A program made the translations under genes and the position numbers. Of a stretch of DNA of 14,405 nt, positions 1 through 7,586 are shown piece by piece (the first letter of the stretch is position 1; each line of letters begins with the position of its first letter). This DNA is from Candidatus Eiseniibacteriota bacterium (GTDB taxonomy: Bacteria > Joyebacterota > Joyebacteria > Joyebacterales > Joyebacteraceae), in the NCBI GenBank assembly GCA_030609605.1, contig JAUWBY010000033.1, positions 1 to 14,405 on the forward strand, written 5' to 3'. The notes beneath the pieces are model-generated. The model was not told the origin of the DNA. It was given only the letters and a program-made list of their open reading frames with translations, and made no database searches.

Positions 1-1
1 C

Positions 2-529
2 ATTCTGAGTCCCGAGGTGGTAGTGGATGCCAGGATGGCGAAACGAAACCTTGGCACCGGTATCGATGACGCCCCTCTCACGATCGGACTGGGGCCGGGA
101 TTCGAAGCCGGGCGGGACGTGGATCTTGTGATCGAGACCAACCGCGGACACAGGCTGGGTCGGGTCATCCGATCCGGACGCGCTGAACCCGACACCGGCA
201 TTCCCGGTGCGGTACTGGGCGTGACCGAGGAGCGGATAGTACGCTCTCCGGCAAACGGCCACTTCCGGTCCACGCGACGAATCGGAGATCTGGTTGAGAC
301 CGGTGACAAGCTCGGTGAGGTCGGGGGGAAGGTGATGGTCGCCCGGACCGGGGGACTGATCCGCGGACTCGTCTCGGATGGTGTGGAACTCCGTGAGGGC
401 CAGAAGAGCGGAGACATCGACCCTCGCGGGGACAGGATAGACCCCGCCACCGTTTCCGACAAGGCTCTCGCCGTTGGCGGAGGTGTGTTGGAGGCTCTTC
501 TGTCACGGGGTTTTCTGCCTGGGAGATGA
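2..529 (+). CDS. yqeB: YqeB-family selenium-dependent molybdenum hydroxylase maturation protein (5' end cut off by window)
   Basis: The frame is open from the left edge, so this is the C-terminal part (about 175 residues) of a longer protein. A GTG codon at 17 lies inside the frame and is probably not the start. The segment reads as YqeB (EF2563) family: a VVDARMAKRNLGTGIDDAP block, then IGLGPGFEAGRDVDLVIET and RGHRLGRVI, then a biotinyl-lipoyl-like tail (SPANGHF...GDLVETGDKLGEVGG...GLIRGLVSDGVELREGQKSGDIDPR). YqeB is found with selenium-dependent molybdenum hydroxylases and is thought to help prepare their labile-selenium cofactor; its exact reaction is not settled. It ends five bases before the FAD-subunit GTG, so the two are very likely cotranscribed. 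The family assignment is strong; a role in this organism is inferred from the neighbours. Confidence 0.85.
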   Translation: MLSPEVVVDARMAKRNLGTGIDDAPLTIGLGPGFEAGRDVDLVIETNRGHRLGRVIRSGRAEPDTGIPGAVLGVTEERIVRSPANGHFRSTRRIGDLVETGDKLGEVGGKVMVARTGGLIRGLVSDGVELREGQKSGDIDPRGDRIDPATVSDKALAVGGGVLEALLSRGFLPGR

Positions 530-533
530 TGTA

Positions 534-1394
534 GTGTACGAGCCCGTCTGGAGACATCCGAAAAGCCTGGACGAGGCCGTGGCCGCTATTGCCGACGCCG
601 GTAAATCGGGAAGGGTGATAGCGGGAGGGACGGATCTCGCCGTGCTCATCCGAAAACGCGTGTTGAGACCGGACGTGCTTGTAGATCTCTCCGGCGTGTC
701 CGGACACGCGGAGATCACCATCGCTGACGGACGCGTCGAGTTCGGTGGGCTTGCCACACACGCCGAGATCGCGGCGCATTCCATGGTGCGCGAGAGAGCC
801 GGGTTGCTTGCTCAAGCGTGCGCCGCAGTCGGTTCTCCGCAGACACGTTCTCGCGGTACGATCGGAGGGAATGTAGCGAACGCATCGCCGGCGGCTGACA
901 GCGTGACTGCCCTCGCGGCTCTGGATGCTGACGTGCGCATTCTGTCGGTGCGAGGGGAGCGCATCGTTCCTATTGCGGGCTTCTTCAAGGGGCCCGGAGT
1001 GACGACGCTGGCCGGAGACGAACTCATTACCGGAGTATCGTTCGATCTGCCCGGCGCCGATGCCAAGAGCTACTACCGTAAGGTGGGGCAGCGAAACGCG
1101 CTCGTCATCGCGATCGTATCGATCGGAGCTACATTCGATCCCGGGACAGCAACAGTGCGTCTGGCCTTCGGCTCGGTTGCTCCAACAGTAGTGCGCGCGA
1201 GGGCGGCCGAGGAGCTCTTCGAATCGGAGTGGGGAACTTCAACTGACCGACCGGCGCTTGTGAAGGCCGTGGCGCGGCTCGCGGTCGAGGCCGCGAGTCC
1301 GATAGATGATGTGAGGGCGTCGGCCGAGTACAGAACGATGCTGGTAGAATCACTGACTGCGTCGTCGCTTGAGGAAATGTGTCTGAGAAACTGA
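534..1394 (+). CDS. FAD-binding subunit of a xanthine dehydrogenase-type molybdenum hydroxylase
   Basis: This 286-residue protein matches the usual size of the medium, FAD-binding subunit of molybdenum hydroxylases (XdhB, CoxM, E. coli YgfM type). The subunit passes electrons from the [2Fe-2S] subunit to its FAD and on to NAD+ or another acceptor. Two family signatures are visible: AGGTDL at residues 30-35 and RGTIGGNVANASPAAD, with TIGGN at 109-113; both bind FAD phosphates. The rest fits the CO dehydrogenase flavoprotein C-terminal domain. The frame is open upstream to about 474, but that part overlaps yqeB and reads unlike the family. I chose GTG at 534, preceded by GGGAG at 521-525, giving the typical N-terminus VYEPVWRHPKSLDEAV. 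The molybdopterin and iron-sulfur subunits are absent from the window. With YqeB next door and adenine deaminase downstream, a purine hydroxylase is the best guess; nicotinate or another N-heterocycle remains possible. Confidence 0.9.
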   Translation: MYEPVWRHPKSLDEAVAAIADAGKSGRVIAGGTDLAVLIRKRVLRPDVLVDLSGVSGHAEITIADGRVEFGGLATHAEIAAHSMVRERAGLLAQACAAVGSPQTRSRGTIGGNVANASPAADSVTALAALDADVRILSVRGERIVPIAGFFKGPGVTTLAGDELITGVSFDLPGADAKSYYRKVGQRNALVIAIVSIGATFDPGTATVRLAFGSVAPTVVRARAAEELFESEWGTSTDRPALVKAVARLAVEAASPIDDVRASAEYRTMLVESLTASSLEEMCLRN

Positions 1395-1477
1395 CTGGTT
1401 TGCTGTGCACGACAAGGTGTGTCTGACGAGAGGTACTTGAGACGTCACCGGTAAGACAGAACAGAACGGAGGCAGCG

Positions 1478-2530
1478 GTGTTCAGTACGAAAGATTTCAG
1501 GGGTAGGGATTTCATCACACTTCTGGACTACACGAGGGAAGAGATCGAGTTCATCCTCGATTTCTCGGCGGAGCTCAAGGAGAAGTTCAAGTCGGGACGT
1601 CCTCACAAGTACCTTGAGGACAAGACGCTCTTCATGATCTTCTACAATTCATCTCTGAGAACGAGAAACAGTTTCGAGGCGGGGATGACGCAGATGGGCG
1701 GGCACGCGCACTTCCTCGATCCCAACAAGATCTACATGCCGGTGCTCGAGGGCGAAGAGGTTGCCTATTCGACCGAGCGTATCTCGGATGTGGCACGTGT
1801 GCTCGACCGCATGGGTCACGGCATGGCCATCCGGATATATGGGGATCCCGTCGGTTGGGTAAACGGCAAGGCCAATCGCATCGTGCGTGAGTTCGCGCAC
1901 TGGGCAGAGCGCGTTCCCATTATCAACATGGAGTGCGATATCTACCATCCCTGCCAGGGCATGGCCGATATCCTCACCGTCAAGGAGCACTGCGGCGGTT
2001 TCAAGGGGAAGAAGTTCGTGATGAGTTGGGCCTACAGCCCGAGCGTCCACAAGCCACTGTCGGTTCCTCACAGCGCAGTGATCGCAGCCGCCACCGTCGG
2101 TTGTGATGTGGTTCTGGCACATCCCAAGGGACTCGAGCTCGACGATGATGTGATCGCGGCTACAAGGAAGCGCGCGGAGGAGTCCGGCGGCTCGTTCGAG
2201 ATAACGAACAGCATGGAAGAAGCTTTCAAGGACGCTGATGTCGTCTACCCGAAGGCGTGGACTTCGAAGCACTTCATTCCACCGATCGCAGATGCGCCGA
2301 TGATGGAGAAGACGCAGGAGCTCTTCGACGCCAACAAGGACTGGATCTGCGACGCTGCAAAGATGAAGCTCGCAAAGCCTGACGCAAAATACATGCACTG
2401 CCTGCCGTGCGACCGCGGGTTCGAGGTGACCGATGAGGTCATCGACGGTCCGAATTCGGTAGTGTTTGACGAGGCGGAGAACAGACTTCACGTACAGAAG
2501 GCCATCATGGCCCTGACGATGGATGTCTAG
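1478..2530 (+). CDS. ygeW: YgeW-like carbamoyltransferase (aspartate/ornithine carbamoyltransferase superfamily), copy A
   Basis: This 350-residue enzyme belongs to the carbamoyltransferase superfamily, which moves a carbamoyl group between carbamoyl phosphate and an amine. The phosphate-binding SSLRTR motif lies at residues 58-63, HPCQ at 157-160 and HCLP at 307-310. The central part (SWAYSPSVHKPLSVP, ending at residue 197; then AHPKGLELDDDV and VYPKAW) is like E. coli YgeW, including a proline-rich loop where ornithine carbamoyltransferases differ. The tail after HCLP (residues about 311-350) looks like an ordinary ornithine carbamoyltransferase, but the ornithine-binding SMG motif is missing. 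It seems shorter than YgeW, which I recall as near 400 residues. The start is GTG, with GGAGG at 1468-1472. Lying before a paralogue and a carbamate kinase, it probably works catabolically, releasing carbamoyl phosphate from a ureido compound. The amine substrate cannot be read from the sequence. Confidence 0.85.
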   Translation: MFSTKDFRGRDFITLLDYTREEIEFILDFSAELKEKFKSGRPHKYLEDKTLFMIFYNSSLRTRNSFEAGMTQMGGHAHFLDPNKIYMPVLEGEEVAYSTERISDVARVLDRMGHGMAIRIYGDPVGWVNGKANRIVREFAHWAERVPIINMECDIYHPCQGMADILTVKEHCGGFKGKKFVMSWAYSPSVHKPLSVPHSAVIAAATVGCDVVLAHPKGLELDDDVIAATRKRAEESGGSFEITNSMEEAFKDADVVYPKAWTSKHFIPPIADAPMMEKTQELFDANKDWICDAAKMKLAKPDAKYMHCLPCDRGFEVTDEVIDGPNSVVFDEAENRLHVQKAIMALTMDV

Positions 2531-2544
2531 ATAGAGGGGTTTTG

Positions 2545-3549
2545 ATGATGGCAGTGAATCTTAGAGGCCGCGATCTCATCTGTACTCAGGACTGGAGCGT
2601 TGAGGAGCTGGAGGCGACGCTTGAACTCGGCGCCAAGATGAAGGCGGATCGATACAGTGAAGAGCATGCCGCAATCCTCCGGCACAAGACGTTCATGCTC
2701 ATGTTCTACAACTCATCGCTGAGAACGCGCCAGTCGTTTGAGGCAGCGGCAACGGAACTGGGCGGACACGCTCAGTTTCTCGAAACGAAGAACCTCCGGC
2801 TCAAGAGCAAGACGCAGAGTGGCGAGGTCATGAAGGACACGGCCGGCGTGATGAGTCGCTACGCTGTCGGCATAGGCATCCGGATTCTCGAGGATTCGGT
2901 CGAGAAGTATGGTGACGGCGACAAGTTCCTTCGGGACTTCGCCGATGTAGCGACCGTTCCCATTATCAGCATGGCGCACGACATGTTCCACCCGTGCCAG
3001 GGTCTGGCCGACGTCATGGGGATGCGGGAGAGCATCGGAGACACCAGAGGGAAGACACTGCTCCAGATCTGGGGCTACTCGCCGATGGTCAGATCGTGGA
3101 GTTCCGTGCAGGAGAGCATCGTAATCAACTCGCGGCTCGGTATGAACGTGCGCATGGCGTACCCGGAGGGCTTCGAGATCGACCCCAAGGTCATCGAAAC
3201 GACAAAGGCCAATTGCTCGGCCGCCGGCACGACGTTCGAGATCACGCACGATCAGGATGCGGCATACGACGGCGTTGATGTCGTCTACTCGCGCCACTGG
3301 ATGCACCCCAAGCGCTACGAGCTTGGCCGCGACGGCGAGCAGGAGCTCTCGGCGAAGCACAAGGATTGGCGTGCGACCACGGAGCGGATGGCTCGGACAA
3401 ACGATGCTGCGTTCATTCATCCGATGCCGATCGATCGCGGAAACGAGGCGGACGACGCTGTCTGTGATGCAGAGCGTTCGATCATCTACGATGTCGCTGA
3501 GAATAGACTGCACGCGCAGAAGGCCATCATGGCTTTGACGATGGGGTAG
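2545..3549 (+). CDS. Second carbamoyltransferase-superfamily protein, copy B, divergent paralogue of the preceding gene
   Basis: The protein has about 334 residues and is clearly paralogous to copy A: both begin with LRGRD/FRGRD-type segments, share FYNSSLRTR (SSLRTR at residues 57-62) and HPCQ (149-152), and end in almost the same AENRLH-QKAIMALTM tail. The carbamoyl-phosphate site therefore looks intact. The side that should hold the second substrate differs: HCLP has become HPMP (292-295), and the proline-rich KPLSVP loop of copy A is replaced by RSWSSV (183-188). HPMP resembles the HPLP motif of aspartate carbamoyltransferase more than the ornithine type. It may act on another substrate, or form mixed trimers with copy A. 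ATG codons occur at 2545 and 2548 behind GAGGGG (2534-2539), and either could be the start. The gene begins 14 bases after copy A stops, and its own stop abuts the carbamate kinase ribosome site, so the three genes are probably co-translated. Confidence 0.82.
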   Translation: MMAVNLRGRDLICTQDWSVEELEATLELGAKMKADRYSEEHAAILRHKTFMLMFYNSSLRTRQSFEAAATELGGHAQFLETKNLRLKSKTQSGEVMKDTAGVMSRYAVGIGIRILEDSVEKYGDGDKFLRDFADVATVPIISMAHDMFHPCQGLADVMGMRESIGDTRGKTLLQIWGYSPMVRSWSSVQESIVINSRLGMNVRMAYPEGFEIDPKVIETTKANCSAAGTTFEITHDQDAAYDGVDVVYSRHWMHPKRYELGRDGEQELSAKHKDWRATTERMARTNDAAFIHPMPIDRGNEADDAVCDAERSIIYDVAENRLHAQKAIMALTMG

Positions 3550-3555
3550 GAGGAG
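3548..3555 (+). promoter_or_regulatory. Strong ribosome binding site of carbamate kinase, overlapping the upstream stop codon
   Basis: AGGAGGAG lies three bases before the carbamate kinase ATG at 3559 and overlaps the last two bases of the copy B stop codon (TAG, 3547-3549). Ribosomes ending copy B would release right on this site, which suggests translational coupling. The match to the anti-Shine-Dalgarno sequence is seen directly; the coupling is inferred. Confidence 0.7.
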
Positions 3556-3558
3556 TGA

Positions 3559-4497
3559 ATGAGCAGACTTGCGGTTGTCGCCATCGGCGGCAACTCCATT
3601 ACGAAGGCCGGCCAGCGCGGCACGATTTCGGAGCAGTTCGAGAACGCTGCGGAGACGAGTCGTCACATCGCCGGCATGATAGAGAAAGGGTGGGACGTTG
3701 TCGTCACCCACGGCAACGGCCCTCAGGTGGGGAGTATCCTCCTGAGAGCTGAGATGGCTTCATCCGTTCTCCCGAACCTTCCTCTGGACACTTGTGGTGC
3801 GGACTCGCAGGGCGCCATGGGATACATGATCCAACAGGTTCTCGGCAGGGAGCTTCGCAAGAGGGGGATCGACAAGGAGGTTGTCTCAGTCGTGACGCAG
3901 GTCGTGGTCGACTCGAACGATCCCGCATTCCAGAAACCGGCCAAGCCGATCGGACCGTTCTACACCCTGGAAGAAGCTGAGAGGCGCAGGGATGATGATG
4001 GGTGGGATATCGTGGAGGACGCGAACCGCGGATGGCGACGAGTTGTGGCGTCGCCGATCCCGCAGCGCGTCGTAGAAGCGCGCTCGATCAAGGCACTGCT
4101 CAAGGCCGGGTCCATCGTCATCGCTGTGGGGGGTGGGGGCATTCCGGTCGTCGAGGATGAGGCAGGTCTTAGCGGTGTCGAAGCCGTCATTGATAAGGAC
4201 CACGCTTCTCGGCTGCTGGCGAACGACATCGGCGCGGAGCTTCTTGTTATCTCAACCGACATCGAGCAGGTCGTACTCAACTTCGGTACGACGGAAGAGA
4301 TCCCACTGAAGATGATGACCGTTGCCGAAGCGAACAAGTACCTCGATGAAGGTCACTTCCCGGCCGGCAGCATGGGTCCGAAGGTGCAAGCCGGCATCGC
4401 CTTCATCGAAGGGGGAGGCAGAGAGGTTATTATCACCAACCCGGAGTCCATCGAACGAGCGCTCGAAAGAGAGACCGGCACACGGATAGTGGCATAG
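3559..4497 (+). CDS. arcC: Carbamate kinase
   Basis: Carbamate kinase catalyses the reversible reaction carbamoyl phosphate + ADP to ATP + carbamate, the latter breaking down to ammonia and CO2. In fermentative pathways it makes ATP. The 312-residue length is normal for the family. Visible amino-acid-kinase motifs are AIGGNSI near the N-terminus (GGN at 10-12), THGNGPQVG (50-58), the glycine-rich AVGGGGIP (189-196), DKDHAS with K213 in the nucleotide/catalytic region, and the conserved AGSMGPKV segment (GSMGPK at 270-275). It follows the two carbamoyltransferases directly, and this arrangement (as in arginine deiminase operons and in the E. coli ygeW-yqeA region) indicates catabolic use. No arginine deiminase is present here, so the carbamoyl phosphate probably comes from a purine-derived or other ureido compound. 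The ATG follows a strong ribosome site. Confidence 0.96.
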   Translation: MSRLAVVAIGGNSITKAGQRGTISEQFENAAETSRHIAGMIEKGWDVVVTHGNGPQVGSILLRAEMASSVLPNLPLDTCGADSQGAMGYMIQQVLGRELRKRGIDKEVVSVVTQVVVDSNDPAFQKPAKPIGPFYTLEEAERRRDDDGWDIVEDANRGWRRVVASPIPQRVVEARSIKALLKAGSIVIAVGGGGIPVVEDEAGLSGVEAVIDKDHASRLLANDIGAELLVISTDIEQVVLNFGTTEEIPLKMMTVAEANKYLDEGHFPAGSMGPKVQAGIAFIEGGGREVIITNPESIERALERETGTRIVA

Positions 4498-4565
4498 ATC
4501 GCCGCTTGGGTATCGGCCGGAGCGAGGGCGCACGGAGGGAGCGGGCCAACACGTCGGGGTGACGC

Positions 4566-6278
4566 ATGAAGGATCTGGCAAAGATCATCAGGGTGGCGCG
4601 CGGCAAGATGCCGGCCGATCTGGTTCTCAAGAACGCGAGGATCGTCAACGTGTTCTCGTCGGAAGTCTATGCCGGCGACATCGCCATCTGGGGCGAGCGC
4701 ATCGTTGGGATCGGCGACTACGAGGGCAAGAAGGAGATCGATCTCAAGAAGGCATTCGTGCTGCCGGGGCTCATAGATGGGCACATGCACATCGAGAGCA
4801 CGATGATCACCGTGCAGGAGTTCGCGCGGTCCGTCGTGCCGCGAGGCACCACTTCGGTCGTCGCCGATCCCCACGAGATAGCCAACGTCCACGGGATCGA
4901 GGGCATCTACTACATGCTGAACTCCAGCAAGTACAGCCCCGTGAACATCTTCATGATGCTCCCATCCTGTGTTCCGGCAACGGAATTCGAGACGAGCGGA
5001 GCCGTCCTGCGCGGGTTCGATCTCTACCCACTCCTTCGGGAGAAGTGGGTCTTGGGACTCGGGGAAGTGATGAACTTCCCCGGCGTTCTCATGGAGGACG
5101 AGGGGCTTCTCGACAAGATAACAATGACGCGCGACCGCAAGCGGATCGATGGACACGCTCCGGGCCTCACCGGTAAGGACCTGAACGCCTACATCGCGAC
5201 GGGGGTCGCCTCCGATCACGAGAGTACGACCGTCAAGGAGCTGATTGAGAAGCTCAGACTCGGCATGTACGCCATGATCCGGGAAGGGTCTGTGACGAAG
5301 AACCTCAAGGACCTCCTCCCGGCGGTGACGTGCGAGAACAGCTCTCGCTGCTTCTTCGTTACGGACGACAGACACCCGAAGGACCTGCTTGAGAAGGGTC
5401 ATATCGATCACATGATAAAGATCGCCGTGAAGGAGGGATTCGATCCTCTCCTGGCCATCAGAATGGCCACCATCAACACGGCCCAGTACTTCGGTCTGAA
5501 GGATCTCGGGGCGATCGCTCCGGGGTACAGGGCGGATCTTGTCGTTGTCGACGGCCTCAAGCGACTCAACATCAAGATGGTCTTCAAGAACGGCAAGTTG
5601 GTGGCGGAGAACGGCGAGATGATAGCGCCTCCCCCGAGAGTGCCTCTCCCGCAGCTTCGGAGCTCGATCAACATTAAGTGGTTGGCGCCCGAGGATTTCG
5701 ACATCGCCGCAAAGGGCACAAAGGCGCGCGTCATCAATCTTGTCCCCGACCAGATAGTCACCCGTGGAACGATCGAGAAGGTGAAGGTGGAGAACGGTCT
5801 CGCTGTCGCCGACACGAAGAGAGACATCCTCAAGATGGCAGTCGTCGAGCGACACCACGCGAGTGACAACATCGGGCTGTGTCTGGTCAAGGGATTCGGT
5901 CTGAAGAGGGGCGCCATTGCGAGTTCTGTCGCACACGACTCGCACAACATCGTCGTCGTGGGAACGAGCAGCGAGGATATGATGGCGGCCGTCGTCGAGA
6001 TCTCGAAAATGCGCGGTGGTCTGTCCGTCGTGTGCGACGGAGAGCTGTTGGCCGGCCTGCCGCTTCCTATTGCCGGGCTGATGTCGGAAGAGACACTCGA
6101 GAGTGTAGTGGAGGGGCTCGAGAAAGTCGTCAAGGCGGCGAAGGAAATCGGGTCCAAAGTCGCCGATCCGTTTATGGCAATGTCGTTTTTGGCTCTGCCT
6201 GTCATCCCGGAGCTCAAGCTGACGGATATGGGGCTTTTCGACGTCGGGAGCTTCCAGTTCACTGACCTGTTCGTCTGA
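4566..6278 (+). CDS. ade: Adenine deaminase
   Basis: This 570-residue amidohydrolase has the full bacterial adenine deaminase architecture and converts adenine and water to hypoxanthine and ammonia in the cytoplasm. The metal-binding motif HMHIES begins at residue 73 (H73, H75). It is followed by ADPHEIANVHG (D101, H103, H109), GEVMNFPG with E167, DGHAPG (195-200), SDHEST (from D217) and the TDDRHP motif (D267, D268), where an aspartate of this type is catalytic in amidohydrolases. The C-terminal adenine deaminase domain (HHASDNIGL, AHDSHNI, GGLSVV) is present, which separates it from the shorter adenosine deaminase-type adenine deaminases. Bacterial relatives use Fe(II) or Mn(II). ATG at 4566 follows GGGGT at 4556-4560. 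The 68-base gap after carbamate kinase holds no clear terminator, so the gene is probably part of the same unit. Its product hypoxanthine would be a natural substrate for the hydroxylase encoded upstream. Confidence 0.96.
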   Translation: MKDLAKIIRVARGKMPADLVLKNARIVNVFSSEVYAGDIAIWGERIVGIGDYEGKKEIDLKKAFVLPGLIDGHMHIESTMITVQEFARSVVPRGTTSVVADPHEIANVHGIEGIYYMLNSSKYSPVNIFMMLPSCVPATEFETSGAVLRGFDLYPLLREKWVLGLGEVMNFPGVLMEDEGLLDKITMTRDRKRIDGHAPGLTGKDLNAYIATGVASDHESTTVKELIEKLRLGMYAMIREGSVTKNLKDLLPAVTCENSSRCFFVTDDRHPKDLLEKGHIDHMIKIAVKEGFDPLLAIRMATINTAQYFGLKDLGAIAPGYRADLVVVDGLKRLNIKMVFKNGKLVAENGEMIAPPPRVPLPQLRSSINIKWLAPEDFDIAAKGTKARVINLVPDQIVTRGTIEKVKVENGLAVADTKRDILKMAVVERHHASDNIGLCLVKGFGLKRGAIASSVAHDSHNIVVVGTSSEDMMAAVVEISKMRGGLSVVCDGELLAGLPLPIAGLMSEETLESVVEGLEKVVKAAKEIGSKVADPFMAMSFLALPVIPELKLTDMGLFDVGSFQFTDLFV

Positions 6279-6350
6279 CCCGTGACTTGCCGGGGAGGTA
6301 GGAACCGGTCCCGCCGTTCGGCAGCCCGTTCGACCATCTAAAGGGGGCTC

Positions 6351-7586
6351 ATGAAGCGACAGGTCTACATAGCTCTCTTCATCGCAATCTTCGCTTCTAC
6401 CATGGGGGTCGGATTCATCGGCCCCCTGTTGCCATTCTACGCCAGAAGTCTCGGGGCGGCAGGCCTCACCCTTGGTCTCATATTCTCCGGGTTCTCGCTC
6501 GCTCGTTTCGTCTTCATGCCTTTCATCGGGCGCCTGTCGGATCGGTTTGGGAGGAAGCGGTTCATCACGGCAGGGCTTGCCATCTTCACGCTCTTCTCGT
6601 TTGCCTATCTCAAGGTTGATTCCATCGGTAGTCTTCTCGTAGTCCGATTCCTGCACGGCGCGGCGAGCGGAATGGTCGTTCCGGTGGCCCAGGCCTACAT
6701 CGGCGACCTTGCGCCCAAGGGTCGCGAGGGCAGTGTGATGGGCACCTTCATGGTGTTCCTCTTCACTGCCTTCGGGATCGGGCCACTCCTGGCGGGGCCG
6801 CTGGCCGACCGGTTCGGCCTGGGCGCGCCATTCTACGCGATGGGCGCCCTGTCGGGAGTCGCTCTCATCTATGCGATAGTCTCTCTCCCGGAGCTCGGGC
6901 TTCACAAGGAACAGTGGAGGAGCCGTGTGCCGATCATGACAGTCCTGAAGGACCCCGTCGTGCTCGCGGCCGTACTCTTTCGTACTGTCATATCGTTCGG
7001 CCGCGGACTCGTGATTCCCTTCCTGCCGTTTGTCGCGGAAGAGCGCGGGGCGTCGCTTTCGATCGTCGGTGTGCTTCTCGCCACAAACATACTGCTCGCC
7101 GGGTTCATGCAGATACCGTTCGGCAAGCTCGCCGATCGGGTATCCAAGCCCCTTCTCATGGGATGGGGCATCGTCGCCAGCGCGGTCGTCATCGCAGCGA
7201 TTCCATTCTGTTCCAGTGTTGCGTGGCTGTTCGGCCTACAGATCGTGACCGGCATATCCTTGGCGCTCGGACTCCCGGCGGCACTTGCTCTTGCGGCGAA
7301 GTGCGGAGACAGGTACAACGGTATGGGAACCGTGATGGCCATCTTCAACACGGGTATGAGTGTTGGATTGATCGTAGCGCCTCTTGCCGGCGGACTTGTT
7401 GCCGGGTGGTTCGGACTTGATTTTGTGTTTCTCGCCGGCTCAGTGGTGGTGTTCGTCGGTGGCTTTGGAGGATTCCTGTTGCTGATCAGACGGGCGCGGA
7501 AGATCGGCGCGATCGACTGTGTCGACCCGGCGCCCAAGTCGGTCCCCGTTGAGGGTGCACCGGTCATGGGAAGGAGCACATCATGA
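6351..7586 (+). CDS. Major facilitator superfamily transporter
   Basis: This 411-residue, very hydrophobic protein has the look of a 12-helix MFS carrier. The loop 2-3 signature GRLSDRFGRKR is at residues 60-70, and AQAYIGDLAPKGREGSVMG fits the helix 4-5 region of drug:H+ antiporter-like carriers. A second-half equivalent (GKLADRVSKP) follows the central loop. The substrate cannot be told from sequence; such carriers often export small molecules. ATG at 6351 has AGGGGG just upstream (6342-6347). The gene lies 72 bases after adenine deaminase, and its TGA overlaps the ATG of the nucleoside-binding lipoprotein (ATGA, 7583-7586), so it is tied to purine uptake. A nucleobase exporter or an importer of a related compound is plausible but unproven. 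Confidence 0.88.
   Translation: MKRQVYIALFIAIFASTMGVGFIGPLLPFYARSLGAAGLTLGLIFSGFSLARFVFMPFIGRLSDRFGRKRFITAGLAIFTLFSFAYLKVDSIGSLLVVRFLHGAASGMVVPVAQAYIGDLAPKGREGSVMGTFMVFLFTAFGIGPLLAGPLADRFGLGAPFYAMGALSGVALIYAIVSLPELGLHKEQWRSRVPIMTVLKDPVVLAAVLFRTVISFGRGLVIPFLPFVAEERGASLSIVGVLLATNILLAGFMQIPFGKLADRVSKPLLMGWGIVASAVVIAAIPFCSSVAWLFGLQIVTGISLALGLPAALALAAKCGDRYNGMGTVMAIFNTGMSVGLIVAPLAGGLVAGWFGLDFVFLAGSVVVFVGGFGGFLLLIRRARKIGAIDCVDPAPKSVPVEGAPVMGRSTS

Noticed and set aside
474..533. Upstream extension of the FAD-subunit frame beginning at 474
   Set aside because: It overlaps yqeB, and its translation (CHGVFCLGDD) is unlike the family N-terminus. GTG 534 has a ribosome site and gives the expected start.
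1395..1477. Possible promoter or regulatory palindrome in the 83-base gap before copy A (GTGCAC, GACGTC, ACCGGT)
   Set aside because: These are isolated 6-base palindromes, and I found no -35/-10 pair with proper spacing. Only the ribosome site GGAGG at 1468-1472 is supported.
1649..3711. Two long minus-strand frames (1649-2491 and 2713-3711) whose ends resemble each other
   Set aside because: The likeness follows from being antisense to the two paralogous carbamoyltransferases at the SSLRTR region; it is not evidence of coding.
6279..6350. Near-palindrome GGAACCGGTCCC as a terminator or operator
   Set aside because: It has a mismatch, no loop and no following T run, so it is too weak to call.
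4353..6905. 850-codon open frame on the minus strand opposite carbamate kinase, adenine deaminase and the MFS gene
   Set aside because: It lies opposite three strongly recognised genes. Its translation is dominated by R, D, E and H, as expected for the mirror of GC-rich codons, with no recognisable domain.
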